Shown here piece by piece: positions 50,951-59,730 of a DNA stretch of 64,000 bases. Positions within the stretch are counted from its first letter, which is position 1, and each line of letters begins with the position of its first letter. The stretch comes from an uncultured Bradyrhizobium sp. (GTDB lineage Bacteria; Pseudomonadota; Alphaproteobacteria; Rhizobiales; Xanthobacteraceae), in NCBI RefSeq assembly GCF_947648125.1, contig NZ_CANSMR010000001.1, forward strand, positions 434,001-498,000. The letters are read 5' to 3'. Below the pieces are notes generated by a model. It saw only the letters and a list, made by a program, of their open reading frames with translations, was not told the DNA's origin and searched no databases. Both the position numbers and the translations under genes were made by a program.

Positions 50951-51568
50951 CTAATCCAGCTCCTGCTGGATGGTGCGGCCCAGCGCGAACAGCCGCTGGT
51001 CGATGATGGTCGGCACCTCGCAGACGAATTTCACCACGCGTCCGCGGTCCTCGAATATCCGCGTCTCCCAGACCAGCTGGTTGCCGAGTTCGTCGACCTT
51101 GGCCTGGTCCGGCGGCGTGGCGTCCTGCAACGCCTGAAGCGCGATCGTGTCGGCGCGGATCTTTTCCGCGGCCTCGCGCTGCTTGCGCATCACGCGCTCC
51201 AGCCCGTTCATGACCGAGGCCCGCTGGCCGTTGAGCGTATCGAACAGGCCCGCGAACAGCAGTTTTCCCGCATTGGCCTTGTCAGCCGCGGCGGCCGACA
51301 GGAAATCGGTGATCTCCTTCTGCGCATCCTCGAGCGGAACGCGGCGCGCCGCGAGCTTGGTCGCAAGTTGGCTGATCTTCGGATCGTCCCGCCACTTGGT
51401 CTCGGCATCGCCGAGCGGCGGCCCGGCCCAGACCGCGGCGAGCGAGATCTCGGGCACCTTGGCCTGCGCGCAAGGCCAGTCCGGATAACGCGGGTCGGCA
51501 GCGAACGCGACCTGGTTCGACAGAACCATCGCGAGCGCCGCGCCCAGTGCTGGCCGCCAGCCTGTCAT
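50951..51568 (-). CDS. Exported protein encoded with PQQ/lanthanide ABC exporter-type operon
   Basis: A 205-residue secreted protein. The ATG at 51568 overlaps the permease stop by four bases (the longer frame to 51979 lies inside the permease gene). The signal peptide (MTGWRPALGAALAMVLSNQV to AFA) is followed by DPRYPDWPCAQAKVPEISLA, then a helical body with LLFAGLFDTLNGQRASVMNG, and a late FVCEVPT. The last gene of such ABC operons in methylotrophs is often an exported protein like this; it may correspond to lutG, but I could not confirm that. One disulfide between the two Cys is likely. Confidence 0.7.
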   Translation of the reverse strand: MTGWRPALGAALAMVLSNQVAFAADPRYPDWPCAQAKVPEISLAAVWAGPPLGDAETKWRDDPKISQLATKLAARRVPLEDAQKEITDFLSAAAADKANAGKLLFAGLFDTLNGQRASVMNGLERVMRKQREAAEKIRADTIALQALQDATPPDQAKVDELGNQLVWETRIFEDRGRVVKFVCEVPTIIDQRLFALGRTIQQELD

Positions 51569-52413
51569 GCCTCGCCTCCGCCGGGTCCGCGGCGCGCCAG
51601 GCCGCGCGATGGATCGTAGGCCAGGATCGCGCCGATCATGAACACCACCGTGCAGCCGCCGACCACCGCGAGCGAAACCCAGTTCATCTTGCCGTACAGC
51701 GCAAACCGGATCAGCTCCACCGCATGCGTGAACGGATTGCACTGGCAGACATAGTACAGCATCGGACTGCCTTCCTGCACACGCCAGAGCGGGTAGAGGG
51801 CCGACGACGCGAAGAACATCGGGAAGATCACAAAGTTCATCACGCCGGCGAAATTTTCCAGCTGCTTGATGCTGGCCGAGATCAGCATGCCCAATGCGCC
51901 GAGCATCAGGCCCGAGAGCATCAGCGCCGGAAGCACGGTGAGGTAGCCGATGGTCGGCGGTGTCATGTCCCAGAACCACGCGATCAGCAGGAAGGCGTAG
52001 ACCTGGAGCAGCGACACCGCGGTGCCGGCGAGCAGCTTGCAGAACAGGAGATAGCCGCGCGGAAGCGGGCTGACCAGCAGCGTGCGCATGTTGCCCATTT
52101 CGCGGTCATAGACCATCGACAGCGACGATTGCATGCCGTTGAAGAGCTGGATCATCGCCATCAGGCCGGGCGCAATATAGACCTCATAGAGGATGTAGGT
52201 CTCATAGGGCGGGATGATCGAGATGCCGAGCACCTGCCGGAAGCCGGCGGCGAAGATGAACAGCCAGACCAGCGGCCGGACCAGCGCCGAGACGAAGCGC
52301 TCGCGCTGATGCAGGAAGCGCAGCGCCTCGCGCCATACGATGCCGTTCAGGCAGACGATGTATTCCGACACCGAGAAGCCGCTTCGCTCAGGCGTGACCG
52401 TCGTGCTGCTCAT
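51565..52413 (-). CDS. ABC-2 type transporter permease (PQQ alcohol system)
   Basis: A 282-residue ABC-2 membrane protein with six membrane segments: LVWLFIFAAGFRQVLGI, then YIAPGLMAMIQLFNGMQSSL and MGNMRTLLVSPLPRGYLLF, the ABC-2 signature loop. Family TIGR03861 (PedC-like) is found with PQQ alcohol dehydrogenases; the equivalent in the Methylorubrum lanthanide cluster is LutF by memory. It overlaps the ATPase gene and the exported-protein gene by four bases each. Confidence 0.85.
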   Translation of the reverse strand: MSSTTVTPERSGFSVSEYIVCLNGIVWREALRFLHQRERFVSALVRPLVWLFIFAAGFRQVLGISIIPPYETYILYEVYIAPGLMAMIQLFNGMQSSLSMVYDREMGNMRTLLVSPLPRGYLLFCKLLAGTAVSLLQVYAFLLIAWFWDMTPPTIGYLTVLPALMLSGLMLGALGMLISASIKQLENFAGVMNFVIFPMFFASSALYPLWRVQEGSPMLYYVCQCNPFTHAVELIRFALYGKMNWVSLAVVGGCTVVFMIGAILAYDPSRGLARRGPGGGEA

Positions 52414-53225
52414 GTTGGCGGTTTTCCGGTGAGGGTTGCCGTTCCGGTCAGGCGCATGAATGCGGTGTTGACGTCCTGGGCGCCCGCGTCCGCGATCACG
52501 CGCGACATCGGGCCATGCGCCAGCATCCGGCCCTGGTGCAGCACCACGAGGTCGTCGCCCGGCATGATCTCGTCGAACAGATGCGTCGCCCAGAGCACGC
52601 CGATGCCCTGTTCGGTGACGAGCTGGCGGACATGGTCGAGAATGTCGGCGCGCGCCTTGACGTCGAGCCCGACGGTGGCCTCGTCGAGCAGCAGCAGCCG
52701 CGGTCGGTGCAGCAGCGCGCGGGCAATCTCGAGCCGCCGCATCTGGCCGCCGGAGAGATCGCGCACCTTGCTGGCGGCGCGGTCGGCAAGACCGATGCGG
52801 GCGAGCACCTCGGCGCTGCGCAGCCGCGCCTCGCGCCGCGAGATGCCGTGCAGCGCGGCGTGATACAGCAGGTTCTGCGTCAGCGAGAGATCGAGATCGA
52901 GTGTGCGCGGCTGGAACACGACGCCCATCAGCCGTAGCGCCTCGCCCGGCGTCCGGCTGATGTCGTGGCCGAAGATCTTGATCTGGCCGTTCTGGATGCC
53001 GAACAGCCGCGTCACCAGCGAAAACAATGTGCTCTTGCCGGCGCCGTTGAGGCCCAGCAATGCAGTGAAGCTCGCAGGCTGAACCGTGAAATTGACATCG
53101 ATCAAGGCGCGCCGCGGGCCGTAGCTGTGGCTGACATTGCCGATAGACAGCGCCGGCTGCACGGCTGCTACAGGGCCTGCATCCGGCGAGGGCTGGCTCG
53201 CGATATGGGAGTCGGTTGCGGTCAT
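52410..53225 (-). CDS. ABC transporter ATP-binding protein (PQQ alcohol system)
   Basis: A 271-residue ATPase. Walker A is GLNGAGKST, the Q-loop is in GVVFQPRTLDLDLSL, the signature is LSGGQMRRLEIARAL, Walker B is LLLLDEATVGLD and the switch His is in LWATHLFDEIM. It has an N-terminal extension of about 25 residues (TDSHIASQPSPDAGPVAAVQ). The ATG at 53225 overlaps the beta-propeller stop; a longer frame to 53615 is a shadow. It matches TIGR03864 and the Methylorubrum lutE position. Confidence 0.88.
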   Translation of the reverse strand: MTATDSHIASQPSPDAGPVAAVQPALSIGNVSHSYGPRRALIDVNFTVQPASFTALLGLNGAGKSTLFSLVTRLFGIQNGQIKIFGHDISRTPGEALRLMGVVFQPRTLDLDLSLTQNLLYHAALHGISRREARLRSAEVLARIGLADRAASKVRDLSGGQMRRLEIARALLHRPRLLLLDEATVGLDVKARADILDHVRQLVTEQGIGVLWATHLFDEIMPGDDLVVLHQGRMLAHGPMSRVIADAGAQDVNTAFMRLTGTATLTGKPPT

Positions 53226-54190
53226 GGCTGTGCGATCGTGATCCCCCAGGGCAATTCGCCGACCTGAATGGTCTTGATCACCTTCTGGGCCGCGACGTCG
53301 ATCACCGAGACATCGTTCGACACGCCGTTGGTGACCATGAGGTACTTCTCGTCCGGGGTGAAATCCATGTGCCAAACCCGCTGGCCGACCAGGAGATATT
53401 TGAGGACCTTGTGGGTCGCGCCGTCGACCACCGCGATGCGGTTGGCGGGGCCGAGCGCGACGAACGCGGTCTTGCCGTCCTTGGTCATGCCGATGCCGAC
53501 GGGCTGGATCGCCTCGTTGCGCAGGCCCGGGATTTCGAAGGTGATCTTGCCGGTCACCTCGCGCTTGGCCGGGTCGATGATCGACACCGTGCCCCCGATC
53601 TCGGAGGAGACCCACAATTCGGAGCCGTCACGCTTGAACTGGGCGAAGCGCGGCCGCGAATCGACCAGCACATTGGCGACGATCTGGCGCGTCGTCGTGT
53701 CGATAAAATGCGCCATGTTGGTGGTCTCAGAGGTGTTGATCAGGATCTTGCCGTCCGGGCTGATCGTCATACCCTCGGGCTCGACGCCGACCTGGATGTC
53801 GCCGAGCCGGGCGCGCTTCTCGAGATCGATCACGGTGACCGTGTTGTCGTTCTCGTTGGCGACATACATGGTCTTGCCGGCGGCATCCTGGGTGAACAAT
53901 TCCGGGTCGGGGCCGGAGGGCAGGGCGTCGACGATCTCCTGGGTCTTGGTATCGATCACCTGGATCGTGTCGTCGTCGCCGACCGCGACCATCACGAACT
54001 TGCCGTCGCGCGAGAATTCGATGCCGCGCGGCCGCTGGCCGACCTTGATGGTCTTGGTCACCGTCCAGCTGTTGGTGTCGATCACCGTGACGGTGTTGCC
54101 CTTCTCGTTGGAGACGTAGGCAACGAAGGCGGACGCCGGTGTCGCGGCAAGCCAAACGAGCATCCCGGTCAACAGACAGCGGCGCCACAT
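53222..54190 (-). CDS. PQQ-dependent catabolism-associated beta-propeller protein
   Basis: A protein of about 322 residues with a signal peptide (MWRRCLLTGMLVWLAATPAS) and seven YVTN-type repeats: FVAYVSNEKGNTVTVIDTNS, MYVANENDNTVTVIDLEK, LMVTNGVSNDVSVIDVAA. The family is TIGR03866. The start at 54190 gives a 9-base spacing to AGGGAG; 54199 (three codons earlier) is the alternative. It stands between the binding-protein gene and the ATPase, and in the lut cluster the second gene is of this kind. It probably acts in the periplasm, binding a partner of the transporter or the metal complex. Confidence 0.83.
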   Translation of the reverse strand: MWRRCLLTGMLVWLAATPASAFVAYVSNEKGNTVTVIDTNSWTVTKTIKVGQRPRGIEFSRDGKFVMVAVGDDDTIQVIDTKTQEIVDALPSGPDPELFTQDAAGKTMYVANENDNTVTVIDLEKRARLGDIQVGVEPEGMTISPDGKILINTSETTNMAHFIDTTTRQIVANVLVDSRPRFAQFKRDGSELWVSSEIGGTVSIIDPAKREVTGKITFEIPGLRNEAIQPVGIGMTKDGKTAFVALGPANRIAVVDGATHKVLKYLLVGQRVWHMDFTPDEKYLMVTNGVSNDVSVIDVAAQKVIKTIQVGELPWGITIAQP

Positions 54191-54204
54191 ACGTTTCATC
54201 TCCC

Positions 54205-55386
54205 TCACTGCAGCTTGCACTTCGTTTCAGGCCGGTCAACACCGAGCGTGTCGAGTTCGGAGACCTGATGCAGGAAACCTTCCTGCGGCGAGACCGAAAC
54301 GACCATACGACCATCGGCCAGCAGGATCGGCTGGCGGAGCTGCAGATTCCAGTCTCGCAGGGTCAATCGCGTGCCCTTGAAGGCGGCGATCGAGAAATCC
54401 TTGCCCTTGAGGAAGGCGATGACCTTCTTGGAATCCCCCGAATTGGTGCGGGAGGTGGCTTCCCCGATCATGCGCGCAGCGGTCCAGGCCTGCATGTCGA
54501 GTGCCGTCATGCGGCGCATGTTCAGCTTGACGAAGCGGTTCTGGATCTGGACCGCGCCCCATTGGTCATGCGCTGCGTCCCAGCTGGTCGGCACCAGGCC
54601 CGCCGAACCTGCCACGGGGCGCGGGTCCCAGGTCCGGTAGGGCAGATAGTTCGCGAACACCTCGCTCTCGTCGGCGGCGACCAGCACGTCGTAAGCCGGT
54701 GCCTGCTGCGTGAACACCGGCATCTGGCGCTGGATCAGCGTCACGCCGGAGTCGGTGCGGCGCGCGCCGCCGGTGTCCTCGAATGTCCGTTCCTGAACGA
54801 TCTTGGCACCGAAGCGCGTGGCGGCGCGGCGCAGCGCGTCGGCGTACAGCTTGTCCTGATCGTGCGAGCCAGTCACCAGCAGCCAGCGTTTCCACTGCTT
54901 CCACACCAGGTATTGGCCCAGCGCGTCCGCCAGCATCGAGCGGGTCGGTGCGACATGGATCACGTTGGCGCGGCAGTCCTGCTCGCGCAGCCGATCGTCG
55001 ATCGCGCCGGCATTCAACAGCACGGTGCCGCGGTCGCGCAGCGCGTCGGCGACCTTGAGCAGGGCGTCGGCGGGCAGGTCGGTGATGATATAGTCGTTGC
55101 GGCTGGCGAGATCGGTCGCGACCTTGGCGACATCGGCGCTATCCTTGACCTTGACCTCATCGAGCACGAAGCGCTGGTTGAGGAATTTTCCGGTCGTATT
55201 GTTGTCTTCGATCGCAAGGCGTGCGCCGGCGATGCCGTCATTGTCTGCCGGTTGCTCGACCAGCGAGAGCGTCGATTTGATGCCGGCATGGCCGAGATAG
55301 CCGATATGGACCTCGACGGGATCAGCCGCCAGCGCTCTAGTCGCCACCATGCTGAGCGCGATCGTGCCGATCAGCCATCGGAACAT
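54205..55386 (-). CDS. Periplasmic binding protein of the PQQ alcohol/lanthanide ABC system
   Basis: A 393-residue type I binding protein with a signal peptide (MFRWLIGTIALSMVATRALA) followed by VEVHIGYLGHAGIKSTLSLV, FVLDEVKVKDSADVAKVATD and LLVTGSHDQDKLYADALRRA. It fits TIGR03863, found only beside PQQ alcohol dehydrogenases, and is the likely counterpart of LutA. The ATG at 55386 follows GGGAGGAATT. It heads a five-gene operon running left: binding protein, beta-propeller, ATPase, permease, exported protein. No TonB receptor (LutH-like) is in the window. Confidence 0.83.
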   Translation of the reverse strand: MFRWLIGTIALSMVATRALAADPVEVHIGYLGHAGIKSTLSLVEQPADNDGIAGARLAIEDNNTTGKFLNQRFVLDEVKVKDSADVAKVATDLASRNDYIITDLPADALLKVADALRDRGTVLLNAGAIDDRLREQDCRANVIHVAPTRSMLADALGQYLVWKQWKRWLLVTGSHDQDKLYADALRRAATRFGAKIVQERTFEDTGGARRTDSGVTLIQRQMPVFTQQAPAYDVLVAADESEVFANYLPYRTWDPRPVAGSAGLVPTSWDAAHDQWGAVQIQNRFVKLNMRRMTALDMQAWTAARMIGEATSRTNSGDSKKVIAFLKGKDFSIAAFKGTRLTLRDWNLQLRQPILLADGRMVVSVSPQEGFLHQVSELDTLGVDRPETKCKLQ

Positions 55387-55544
55387 AATTCCTCCCGCAG
55401 TCATTCTTCACCGGGCATGGCGTTGTCGAAAAGCGACTTCGCTATTCCGGCCCAAGCGTTGACTTGCAAGATGCCGGAATTGGCCTAGCTTGCAACCCCG
55501 CTTTTTGTCGTTGCGCGGTACCAAATTTCGATTGGTTCACAATC

Positions 55545-56060
55545 ATGAGATCAGCGTTCGTCTTCGTCATATCTTTGCTGCTGATGTCTGCGGCGGCGCG
55601 CGCCGAACCGCTCAAGCTCGCGGTGTTCGACCTCGAGATGATCGACACCAGCCTTCAAGGGGAGGTGGATGGACCGCGGACCGACGAACAGGCGCGGCTG
55701 CTCCGGACCGGCGATCAGGTACGCAAGGAGCTTGCAGATTCCGGTAAGTTCCACGTGCTCGACATCGCGCCCGTCAATGCTGCGGCGCACGGCGCCAATC
55801 TTCAGGCCTGCGGTGGATGCGACGTGAAGCTGGCCGGCGAGCTAGGCGCCGATCTTGCGATGACCGGCGTGGTGCAGAAGGTCTCCAACCTCATCCTCAA
55901 CATCAATCTCTATCTGCGCGACGTGCATACCGGGCAATTGGTGGCAGCGGCGAGCGCCGACATGCGCGGCAATACCGATGAATCATGGTCGCGTGCCACT
56001 GCCTACGTCGTCCGCAACCGATTGCTCGCGCCGAACTACGGCGCGCCGCAAGCGCGGTAA
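55545..56060 (+). CDS. DUF3280/DUF2380-type exported protein
   Basis: A 171-residue protein with a signal peptide (MRSAFVFVISLLLMSAAARA) and LKLAVFDLEMIDTSLQGEVD near the start. ACGGCDVKLAGELGADLAMT, then GVVQKVSNLILNINLYLRDV, follow in a TolB-N-like fold. The start at 55545 was preferred to 55464. It is divergent from the LutA-like gene (158-base gap) and is often found with PQQ operons. Two Cys residues in QACGGCDV could bind metal or form a redox pair. Confidence 0.75.
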   Translation: MRSAFVFVISLLLMSAAARAEPLKLAVFDLEMIDTSLQGEVDGPRTDEQARLLRTGDQVRKELADSGKFHVLDIAPVNAAAHGANLQACGGCDVKLAGELGADLAMTGVVQKVSNLILNINLYLRDVHTGQLVAAASADMRGNTDESWSRATAYVVRNRLLAPNYGAPQAR

Positions 56061-56109
56061 AGCAGTCCTTCGCTCGCAATAACGTTGATGGGGCGACGGC
56101 AGTCCATCT

Positions 56110-56221
56110 CCGTCACCCTGAGGAGCGCGCTCTTTGCGCGCGTCTCGAAGGGTCGACGGCCACCAGCCGGGCCGTGCATCCTTCGAGACGGCCGCGTTGC
56201 GGCCTCCGCAGGATGACGGGA
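56110..56221. repeat. Dispersed palindromic repeat (CCGTCACCCTGAGGAG type)
   Basis: CCGTCACCCTGAGGAGCGCG at the left is mirrored by CCTCCGCAGGATGACGGG at the right, with further paired arms inside (CGTCTCGAAGGGTCGACGGC and CATCCTTCGAGACG). The same long hairpin element is common between genes in Bradyrhizobium. It lies between convergent genes and may help end both transcripts. Confidence 0.7.
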
Positions 56222-56250
56222 TACGCACCCTTCCCGCGGTGAAGTGACGC

Positions 56251-57096
56251 TCAAGCCTTCAACCGCGCGGCGTGCCAGCGCAGATGATCGGCCATGAAGG
56301 TCGAGATGAAGTAATAGCTGTGATCGTAGCCGGGCTGTCGCCGCAGGGTGAGCGGAATGTTGGCCTTCTCGCAGGCGCCCTTCAGGAGCTCGGGCCGCAG
56401 CTGTTCGGTGAGAAAGCCATCGGCATCGCCATAGTCGACCAGCAGATCGGAGAAACGGGCGCCGTCCTCGATCAGCGCGACCGCGTCGTGCTTGCGCCAC
56501 GCCTGCTTGTTGCTGCCGAGATAGCCGCCCAGCGCCTTGTTGCCCCACGGCACCTGCGACGGAGCCACGATCGGCGCGAACGCGCTCGCCGCGCGATACC
56601 GATCGGGATAGCGCAGCGCGGCCGTCAGCGCGCCATGGCCGCCCATGGAGTGACCGAGGATCGATTGCCGCGCCGTATCGACCGGAAATTGCTCGGCGAT
56701 CAGCTTCGGCAATTCCTCGGTGACATAGCTCCACATCCGGTAATTGGTCGCGAACGGTGGCTCGGTCGCATCGACATAGAAGCCTGCGCCGAGGCCAAAA
56801 TCGTAGGCGTTGGCGGGATCGCCGGGGATGCCTTCGCCGCGCGGGCTGGTGTCGGGCGCGACGAAGATCAGGCCGAGCTCTGCGCAGGCCTGCCGGAATT
56901 CACCCTTCTCGGTGACGTTGGCGTGCGTGCAGGTCAGTCCCGAGAGATAGGTGACGACAGGCAGCTTGGCCCCAGCTGCATGCTCCGGGACAAACACCGA
57001 GAAGGTCATGTCGGTCTTGGTCTCGCGGCTTGGATGCCGGTAAACGCCTTGCGTACCGCCATGCGACTTGTTCTGGGACACCGTCTGCATTGCCAT
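56251..57096 (-). CDS. fghA: S-formylglutathione hydrolase
   Basis: A 281-residue esterase-D family enzyme. The nucleophile elbow is ILGHSMGGHGAL, PVVTYLSGLTCTHANVTEKG is the family stretch near the oxyanion hole, and the acid and His are in YGDADGFL and GYDHSYYFIS. It releases formate and glutathione from S-formylglutathione in the cytoplasm, the step after the glutathione-dependent formaldehyde dehydrogenase encoded at 63583. It is downstream of the response-regulator gene with a 24-base gap and runs left. Confidence 0.93.
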   Translation of the reverse strand: MAMQTVSQNKSHGGTQGVYRHPSRETKTDMTFSVFVPEHAAGAKLPVVTYLSGLTCTHANVTEKGEFRQACAELGLIFVAPDTSPRGEGIPGDPANAYDFGLGAGFYVDATEPPFATNYRMWSYVTEELPKLIAEQFPVDTARQSILGHSMGGHGALTAALRYPDRYRAASAFAPIVAPSQVPWGNKALGGYLGSNKQAWRKHDAVALIEDGARFSDLLVDYGDADGFLTEQLRPELLKGACEKANIPLTLRRQPGYDHSYYFISTFMADHLRWHAARLKA

Positions 57097-57120
57097 ATTC
57101 CTCTGTGTTGGAGCGCGACG

Positions 57121-57741
57121 TCAGCCGACGCCACTCTCGATCGCCAACCGCACCAGCTCTGCCGAGGTGCGCACGCCAAGCTTCTGGCGCATGATCGATG
57201 ACGTGTTCGCGACCGTCTTGTATGACGAATGCACCAGCCAGGCGATCTCCGACAGGCTCTTGCCGGAACTGAGCAGGCGCAGGATCTCCATCTCGCGCGA
57301 GGTGAGCTTGGAGAGTGGATTTTGCGCAAAGCCCGGCCGCGCAAAGGCGACGTTGCGTGCGATGGCGGGCGGCAGATAAACGCCGCCATTGCCGACCTCG
57401 CGCACCGCCTCCACCAGATCGTTGGGGTCGCCGGTCTTCGAGACGTAGCCCTTGGCGCCGATGTCGATGGCACGGGCGGCGAACACCGGGTCGTCGTTCA
57501 TGCTGAACATGATGAGGCGCGCGGATGCATCGCGGGTCAGGATACGGCGGGCCAGCTCGAAGCCGGAGACGGTCGGCAGGTTGATGTCGATCACGCAGAG
57601 ATCGGGCTTCTCCGCGACGAACGCGCGTTCGCCGCTTTCGGCATCCGCAGCTTCCAGCAGGATGATATCGGGATCGTCGGCGAACACGGTGCGACAACCG
57701 GAGGCAACGATGGGATGATCATCAACGATCAGAATGCGCAT
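57121..57741 (-). CDS. LuxR/NarL-type response regulator
   Basis: A 206-residue regulator. The receiver domain has the acidic pair in ILIVDDHPIV, the phosphorylation Asp in PDLCVIDINLPTV and Lys in GAKGYVSKTGDP. The C-terminal HTH has LTSREMEILRLLSSGKSLSE and SSYKTVANTSSIMRQKL. It is divergent from its probable sensor kinase at 57906. Similar pairs (FlhSR in Paracoccus, MoxYX-like) control xoxF, fghA and formaldehyde dehydrogenase genes, which matches the neighbours here. Confidence 0.9.
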   Translation of the reverse strand: MRILIVDDHPIVASGCRTVFADDPDIILLEAADAESGERAFVAEKPDLCVIDINLPTVSGFELARRILTRDASARLIMFSMNDDPVFAARAIDIGAKGYVSKTGDPNDLVEAVREVGNGGVYLPPAIARNVAFARPGFAQNPLSKLTSREMEILRLLSSGKSLSEIAWLVHSSYKTVANTSSIMRQKLGVRTSAELVRLAIESGVG

Positions 57742-57905
57742 GGCGTTGTTCCGGCGACCTGCTTCGATTCACTCTTCGTCCACATCGATTTGCACGAAGA
57801 ACACCTCGGTTCCGACCGGTTGTGCACCTCGCACGAGATTGCGATAGGGTGCGATTAGATAGCCGGGCAAATTTGGCTGTCAACGATCCTCTCGGAGGAG
57901 GAGTC

Positions 57906-59288
57906 GTGGTCGGGGGCAACGTCATGTGGCAAAAGCTATCCTTGCGCGCACGGATCAACCTGCTGCTGGCGCTGATATTGGCGCTCGGGTTGGGCATCAA
58001 TATTGCGCGCCTCGTGCTTGAAGCGGGACCGCGCGTCCAGGCCGAGGACCAGAGCGTGATCCGGCTGGCGCGCGAGTTTGTCGCGACGATGGTGGCCGGC
58101 CTCGACGAGGTGCCGGATCCGGATGCGCGGCTCGACCAGATCGTTCAGGATCTGAGCCGGCTGCGTCACGTCAGCATCACGCGGCAGGATGACGCAACCG
58201 CAAAGTCTCCCGAGCACCCGGAGGAGGCAGGCGATCCGCGCGCTCCGCCGGAGTGGTTCGTCGCGCTCGTTCATCCCGAGCAGACCTCGGTGCGGGTGCC
58301 GATCTCGGTTCACGGCAAGCCGCAATCGCTTGTCATCACCTCGCATCCCGATGACGAAATGGCCGAGATCTGGGACGGCATCGTCACCCAGATCGAGATC
58401 GGCTCCGCGATCGCGGCGGCGCTGCTGCTGGTGACCATGCTGGTGGTTGGCCGCGCACTTGCGCCGCTGGAAGCGCTGTCGCAGGCCATGACCGGTATCG
58501 AGGCCGGGGATTACGACGCACGCGTCGAGCCCGGCGGATCGCCTGAATTGGCTGCAATCTGTGCCAAACTGAACCATTTGGCCGCGACCCTTGGCGAAGC
58601 CGTCGACAGCAAGCGGCAGCTGGCCGAACGTGCGGTCTCGCTGCAGGATTCCGAACGGAAGGAGATCGCGCGCGAATTGCACGATGAGTTCGGGCCCTAT
58701 CTGTTCGCGCTGCGCGCGCATGCCGGCGCGCTGACGCGGCTGTCGGAGGTCGAAAAGCCCGATCCTGCTGCGCTCCGCAAGCACGGCAGCGCGATCCTCG
58801 AGCAGGTCAATGCGCTTCAGCAGTTCACTCGCCGCATCCTGGAGCGATTGCGGCCGGTGGGTTTGGCGGAGCTTGGGCTTGCGGAAGCACTTGGCGCGCT
58901 GGTGCGGCTGTGGGGCGACACCCACCCGGAGGTGGAGATCGAGAGCAGCATATCGCCCGATCTCGGCGAGACCGGCGAGACGGCAGATCTGACGATCTAT
59001 CGCATCGTCCAGGAAGCGCTCACCAATGTATTCCGCCACGCCGGCGCAACGGCAGTCGACATCACGATCGAGCCTGCGGAGCGGCAGACCGGCCTGCGCG
59101 GCAGCCGCGGCTGCGCGCTGGTGCGCGTCCGCGACAACGGCCGCGGCCTGCTCAGGGATCACCGCCTTGGCCGCGGTTTGACCGGCATGCAGGAACGAAT
59201 CCTCGCGCTCGGAGGCACGCTCAAGATCAATTCCAGCGATGACGGCGTGACGGTCGAGGCACTGGTGCCAAAGGCCGCGCAGGCTTAG
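57906..59288 (+). CDS. Sensor histidine kinase (HisKA_3 type)
   Basis: A 460-residue membrane kinase. The GTG at 57906 is preceded by a very strong GGAGGAGGAG; ATG 57924 would be too far from it. It has a TM helix at about 12-35, a periplasmic domain with VRVPISVHGKPQSLVITSHP, a TM helix at about 185-205, a HAMP domain (VGRALAPLEALSQAMTGIEA), a dimerisation box ERKEIARELHDEFGPYLFAL with the phospho-His, and an HATPase domain (QEALTNVFRHAG, then VRDNGRGL). The signal may be formaldehyde, an alcohol or a metal. It pairs with the divergent response regulator. Confidence 0.88.
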   Translation: MVGGNVMWQKLSLRARINLLLALILALGLGINIARLVLEAGPRVQAEDQSVIRLAREFVATMVAGLDEVPDPDARLDQIVQDLSRLRHVSITRQDDATAKSPEHPEEAGDPRAPPEWFVALVHPEQTSVRVPISVHGKPQSLVITSHPDDEMAEIWDGIVTQIEIGSAIAAALLLVTMLVVGRALAPLEALSQAMTGIEAGDYDARVEPGGSPELAAICAKLNHLAATLGEAVDSKRQLAERAVSLQDSERKEIARELHDEFGPYLFALRAHAGALTRLSEVEKPDPAALRKHGSAILEQVNALQQFTRRILERLRPVGLAELGLAEALGALVRLWGDTHPEVEIESSISPDLGETGETADLTIYRIVQEALTNVFRHAGATAVDITIEPAERQTGLRGSRGCALVRVRDNGRGLLRDHRLGRGLTGMQERILALGGTLKINSSDDGVTVEALVPKAAQA

Positions 59289-59701
59289 GGCGCGATTCGC
59301 GGCCAGTATGCGAAGACGGCCCATGCCAGCGCGAGTGCGCCGGCGATCCAGAGCACGATGATCGCGATCATTCCCGCTCGACTGGTCGGGCGTTGCAAGA
59401 CGGCGCTGGCATTGGCGCGACATTCGCCCATCACATCATCCGGAACGAGCGAGATCGCAAGCCAGATGCCGAGCGGCAGCAGGATCAGATCGTCGAGATA
59501 TCCGATGACCGGAATGAAATCCGGAAGCAGGTCGATGGGTGAGAGCGCATAGGCCGCGATGGCGACGGCGAGGGCCTTTGCGTACCACGGTACGCGCGGA
59601 TCACGCGACGCGAGATACAGCGCAACGCTGTCTCGTTTGAGGTTGCGCGCCCAAGCTTTGATCGAGGAAAGTTTGATTGAGGACAGCTTGATGGACGGCA
59701 T
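59285..59701 (-). CDS. YkvA-family (DUF1232) membrane protein
   Basis: A 138-residue protein with a DUF1232 core: RDPRVPWYAKALAVAIAAYA, LSPIDLLPDFIPVIGYLDDL, then two hydrophobic segments, the last near the C-terminus. The N-terminus has three near-repeats of SIKLS encoded by 15-base units. It overlaps the kinase stop by four bases tail to tail. It has no clear link to methanol oxidation. Confidence 0.82.
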   Translation of the reverse strand: MPSIKLSSIKLSSIKAWARNLKRDSVALYLASRDPRVPWYAKALAVAIAAYALSPIDLLPDFIPVIGYLDDLILLPLGIWLAISLVPDDVMGECRANASAVLQRPTSRAGMIAIIVLWIAGALALAWAVFAYWPRIAP

Positions 59702-59730
59702 GGCGTGGCGCCTGCACGCCAGGCGAAACG

